Source: JBDIBA01 sp039812705
GTDB lineage: Bacteria; Actinomycetota; Acidimicrobiia; Acidimicrobiales; JBBSGY01
Reading direction: 5' to 3'
Assembly (NCBI GenBank): GCA_039812705.1
Contig: JBDIBA010000001.1
Span: forward strand, 1 to 64,000
DNA length: 64,000 bases
A program made the translations under genes and the position numbers. A model generated the notes under the pieces. It saw only the letters and a program-made list of their open reading frames with translations. It was not told the DNA's origin and ran no database searches. Shown piece after piece: positions 61,555 through 64,000 of the stretch (position 1 is the stretch's first letter; each line of letters starts with the position of its first letter).

Positions 61555-63225
61555 ATGTCAGCAGTTAGGGGTTATGTTTTTGGCCCGCTGGAAAAGCGGG
61601 GAGCGTTAGCTGGTTTGCGTCTTGGGCAACTGGTCATCTTTGGTGTGGCCCTTGTTCTGGCGCTGATGATCTTCAGCTTGTCGTCAGTTATCGGCCAGGG
61701 CGCCTTGGTTATCGCACTTGGTGTGCTTGCTGGGGCCGTCGGTCTTGGATTCATCCAGCCGGGTGGTCGTGGAGTCGACGAGTGGATTCCGGTAATTTTT
61801 GCTTGGTTCATGAACTCGGGAAACAAGGCGGGTTGGATTTCAACCATGCCGGCAATTGGCGATTTCAGTTATGAAGACCTAAGCAATCGCATTTCATTCG
61901 AGAACGAGCCTCCTCAACGCGGACCTCGTGGTCGCGGTCAGGCTGCAAACGCACGCTCGGCTCGTGGCGGACAACAACGCTCGCGTGGCATGGACTCGCG
62001 CGGCGGCAAGGGCTCCAAGGGTGGAAAGGGCGGACGGGGTCAGGTTGATCCTCGACTTATGTCGCGCGCATTGCCGCCATCGCTGCGAGGTCTGAAAATT
62101 CTCGACGTGCCGGTGGCTGAGGGCAACACAAGCATCGGCGTTGTTAAAGACGAAAAGTCAATGCTGTACACAGCTGTGCTGGCGGTTCGTGGTGACGCTT
62201 TTGCGTTGCTCGATGCTGGCGAGAAAGCACGTCGCTTGCAGTCTTGGGCTGACGTGTTGGGCTCGATGGCGCGCCCAAGTAGCTACGTACACCGCGTGCA
62301 ATGGATTGAACGCGCGGTTCCAGACGACGGTGACGCCTTCAACCGATACTTGGCCGAAGCCAAGGTTCAGTCTGACGACGCACCGACTGTCCGCTCTTAC
62401 ATCGACTTGTTGCAAGAGTTCGGTCCAATCTCGCAACAACACGAGACCTTCATCGCTGTTCAAATCAGCGCAGCTAGTGCTGGACGCATCATCAAGAAGG
62501 CCGGTGGAGGCGACAAAGGGGCATGTCTTGTGCTGCTTCGCGAAGTACGCCAGTTGATGGAAAGCCTTTACGGCGCAGACATTCATGTTGATGGAGCACT
62601 TTCACCACGCTTGTTGAGCGGAGTCATTCGTAACGCCATTGACCCGTTGGGTCGTCGAGAGTTGGTGCGTCGTGGTCGTCGTGACCCAGAACGTGCCGGT
62701 GCATCACCCAAGAGCGCTTGGCCGATGGCAACACAAACGGCTTGGGACCACTACCGCACCGAGCGTGCCTATCACGCAACATTTTGGATTGCTGAGTGGC
62801 CGCGCTTGGAAGTGGGGCCAGACTTCATGGCGCCATTGATGGTGCGCACTCAACGCATTCGTACCGTGTCAATGGTCATGCAGCCGATTGACCCTGCCAA
62901 GGCGCAGCGAGAAGTTGAATCTGCGCACACGGCTTACGTTTCAGACGAAGAACTTCGTGGACGCGCGGGCTACATGCCAAACGAGCGCAGGCGCCGCGAA
63001 CTCGAAGGTGTTTTGCGTCGCGAGCAGGAACTGGCAGACGGCTTTTCCGAGTACCGGTTTAGTGGCTATGTGTCTGTGACCGGCTCGACAATCGAAGAAC
63101 TCGAAGAAGCTTGCAGCGAGGTTGAACAGTCTGCGTCACAAGCGCACATTGAACTGCGCAGGCTTTATGGCGAACAAGACGTAGCGTTTTCATGCGTGCT
63201 TCCACTTTGCAGGGGGCTCAACTAA
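61555..63225 (+). CDS. SCO6880-family T4SS protein (VirB3/PrgI-like N-terminus)
   Basis: The 556-residue protein starts VRGYVFGPLEKRGALAGLRL, with two membrane helices (LVIFGVALVLALMIFSL and LVIALGVLAGAVGLGFI) as in VirB3/PrgI. It continues as a long soluble part (PTVRSYIDLLQEFGPISQQH, ASPKSAWPMATQTAWDHYRT) seen in actinobacterial SCO6880 proteins of conjugation-type loci, and resembles the N-terminal domain of VirB4. A Gly/Arg/Ser-rich linker lies near 125-165. ATG 61555 is chosen over 61516 because GGAGTT precedes it. Its stop overlaps the VirB4-like start (TAATG). Confidence 0.85.
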   Translation: MSAVRGYVFGPLEKRGALAGLRLGQLVIFGVALVLALMIFSLSSVIGQGALVIALGVLAGAVGLGFIQPGGRGVDEWIPVIFAWFMNSGNKAGWISTMPAIGDFSYEDLSNRISFENEPPQRGPRGRGQAANARSARGGQQRSRGMDSRGGKGSKGGKGGRGQVDPRLMSRALPPSLRGLKILDVPVAEGNTSIGVVKDEKSMLYTAVLAVRGDAFALLDAGEKARRLQSWADVLGSMARPSSYVHRVQWIERAVPDDGDAFNRYLAEAKVQSDDAPTVRSYIDLLQEFGPISQQHETFIAVQISAASAGRIIKKAGGGDKGACLVLLREVRQLMESLYGADIHVDGALSPRLLSGVIRNAIDPLGRRELVRRGRRDPERAGASPKSAWPMATQTAWDHYRTERAYHATFWIAEWPRLEVGPDFMAPLMVRTQRIRTVSMVMQPIDPAKAQREVESAHTAYVSDEELRGRAGYMPNERRRRELEGVLRREQELADGFSEYRFSGYVSVTGSTIEELEEACSEVEQSASQAHIELRRLYGEQDVAFSCVLPLCRGLN

Positions 63226-64000
63226 TGCCAAAGATTCACGTTCCAGCTCACCGTGTTTCAACCGCTCACTTGCAAGCGGCCTATCCGTTCATTGCTGAAA
63301 GTGGTTTGGGTGGTCGTGGTGCGTTCATTGGTCAAGACCTGACCGGCGGTGGAAGCTTTTGTTACGACCCGTTCGAGCTTTACAAGGCCGGCGTTCTGAC
63401 AGACCCGAACATGATTCTTTTGGGCCACATTGGTCGCGGTAAGTCGTCGCTTGTGAAGACTTACATCATTCGCCAACAGGTTTTCGGTCGCAAAGCAGCC
63501 GTTATGGACCCGAAGGGTGAATACGACGACTTGGCAGCAGCCCTGGGCGTTACGCCATTGCGGTTGTCTCCCGGTGGTTCGATTCGTCTTAACCCGCTTG
63601 ACCCTGGTCCCGGTGAACACGACTTGAGTGCCGATGTGACTATCGCGCGTCAAGAGACGCTGATGACTTCAATCAGTGAAGCGTCTCTAAACCGTCGTTT
63701 GGGTCCTGCTGAGCAGACCGCTTGTCGCATTGCCCTTGATCACGTCCGCGGTCGCAACACGCAGCCAACTATTCCTGAAGTTGCAAAGGCATTGCTGCAC
63801 CCCAACCGCGCATCGGCTGGTCGTGCACACACGACAGTTGAGCGCCTGACTGAAGACGGCCGCGAGATCGCATTGGAGTTGTTGCGTCTTTGTGAAGGTG
63901 ACCTTCGGGGCATGTTCGACGGTCAAACTTCTGTCGACGTTGACTGGGATGGTCCGCTGGTGATTGTTGACCTTTCCGCGTTGCACCAGTCAGACGCATT
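63225..64000 (+). CDS. VirB4-like T4SS ATPase, partial (continues past the window)
   Basis: 258 residues are visible. GQDLTGGGSFCYDPFELY leads to the Walker A motif LLGHIGRGKSSLVKTYI, followed by AVMDPKGEYDDLAAALG. A helical insert follows and Walker B-like LVIVDLSAL is near the edge. This is the C-terminal ATPase half typical of actinobacterial VirB4, split from the N-domain carried by the SCO6880 protein upstream. An AGGGGG ribosome binding site precedes the ATG. The rest of the gene and any coupling protein or relaxase lie downstream. Confidence 0.88.
   Translation, partial: MPKIHVPAHRVSTAHLQAAYPFIAESGLGGRGAFIGQDLTGGGSFCYDPFELYKAGVLTDPNMILLGHIGRGKSSLVKTYIIRQQVFGRKAAVMDPKGEYDDLAAALGVTPLRLSPGGSIRLNPLDPGPGEHDLSADVTIARQETLMTSISEASLNRRLGPAEQTACRIALDHVRGRNTQPTIPEVAKALLHPNRASAGRAHTTVERLTEDGREIALELLRLCEGDLRGMFDGQTSVDVDWDGPLVIVDLSALHQSDA

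Noticed and set aside
55667..64000. Integrative element boundary (att site, integrase) at the left of the secretion operon
   Set aside because: No tRNA, direct repeat or recombinase gene is visible between ppx and the ParA-like gene.

Overview
The window looks like chromosomal DNA of an actinobacterium, most likely class Acidimicrobiia (inference, no database search). Supporting signs are the eno-ftsB-DUF501-ppx block, a 33-residue bS22-type ribosomal protein gene, an Rpf-type resuscitation factor, a two-subunit actinobacterial lycopene cyclase, an SCO6880-type secretion protein, frequent GTG/TTG starts, and a GC content that is moderate by eye. Genes are packed tightly, with many 1-8 nt stop/start overlaps. 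No insertion sequence, CRISPR array, integrase or phage gene was seen.

Layout. 1-4.1 kb: end of an unknown Cys/His protein, a pair of tandem heptamer arrays, and a very large hybrid histidine kinase. 4.2-7.8 kb: cold shock protein, DEAD-box helicase, a Thr-rich surface protein, a sugar nucleotidyltransferase and a NUDIX hydrolase. 7.9-14 kb: one 2,050-residue SpvB/Tc-toxin B-C/RHS protein that stops just before the usual toxin-release motif. 14-17.6 kb (minus): dxs-purE-purK. 17.6-22.7 kb: a carotenoid locus (crtE-crtI-crtB-ABC ATPase on minus; two lycopene cyclase halves on plus). 22.7-27 kb: CpaB-like and FmdB-like proteins, then a flavin electron-transfer module (ferric-reductase-like protein, FMN-binding protein, ApbE). 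27-29.3 kb: galU, moaC and a SepX/GlpR-like membrane protein. 29.7-36.6 kb: pepN, a PfkB kinase, ychF, a VOC protein, a SnoaL-like protein and rsmI. 36.6-40.3 kb: tatD, an Rpf-like factor with a coupled tiny secreted peptide, ksgA, ispE, bS22 and tRNA-Gln. 40.4-46 kb: an unknown gene, a C-terminally shortened GlmU, prs, an NlpC/P60 hydrolase with four 126-nt repeats, rplY and pth. 46-51.5 kb: mfd, mazG and a GNAT protein. 51.5-51.75 kb: a dense cluster of RNA-like folds (an aberrant tRNA-like element and a three-way junction). 51.75-55.7 kb: an SPFH protein, then eno-ftsB-DUF501-ppx. 55.7-64 kb: a seven-gene operon for a type IV secretion-like machine (ParA-like ATPase, small pilin-like protein, VirB8-like candidate, two VirB6/TrbL-like proteins, SCO6880-type protein, and a VirB4-like ATPase that runs off the end).

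How the genes work together. Dxs and IspE feed the MEP isoprenoid pathway, and CrtE/CrtI/CrtB plus the two cyclase halves turn its products into cyclic carotenoids. GlmU, the Rpf-like factor, NlpC/P60, FtsB and the SepX/GlpR-like protein concern the cell wall and division. KsgA, RsmI, Pth, bS22, L25 and YchF serve the ribosome. The parts most worth following up are the T4SS-like operon, the structured RNA locus, the toxin-less Tc/RHS protein, the Rpf-coupled peptide, and two genes whose best start codon appears to be CTG.
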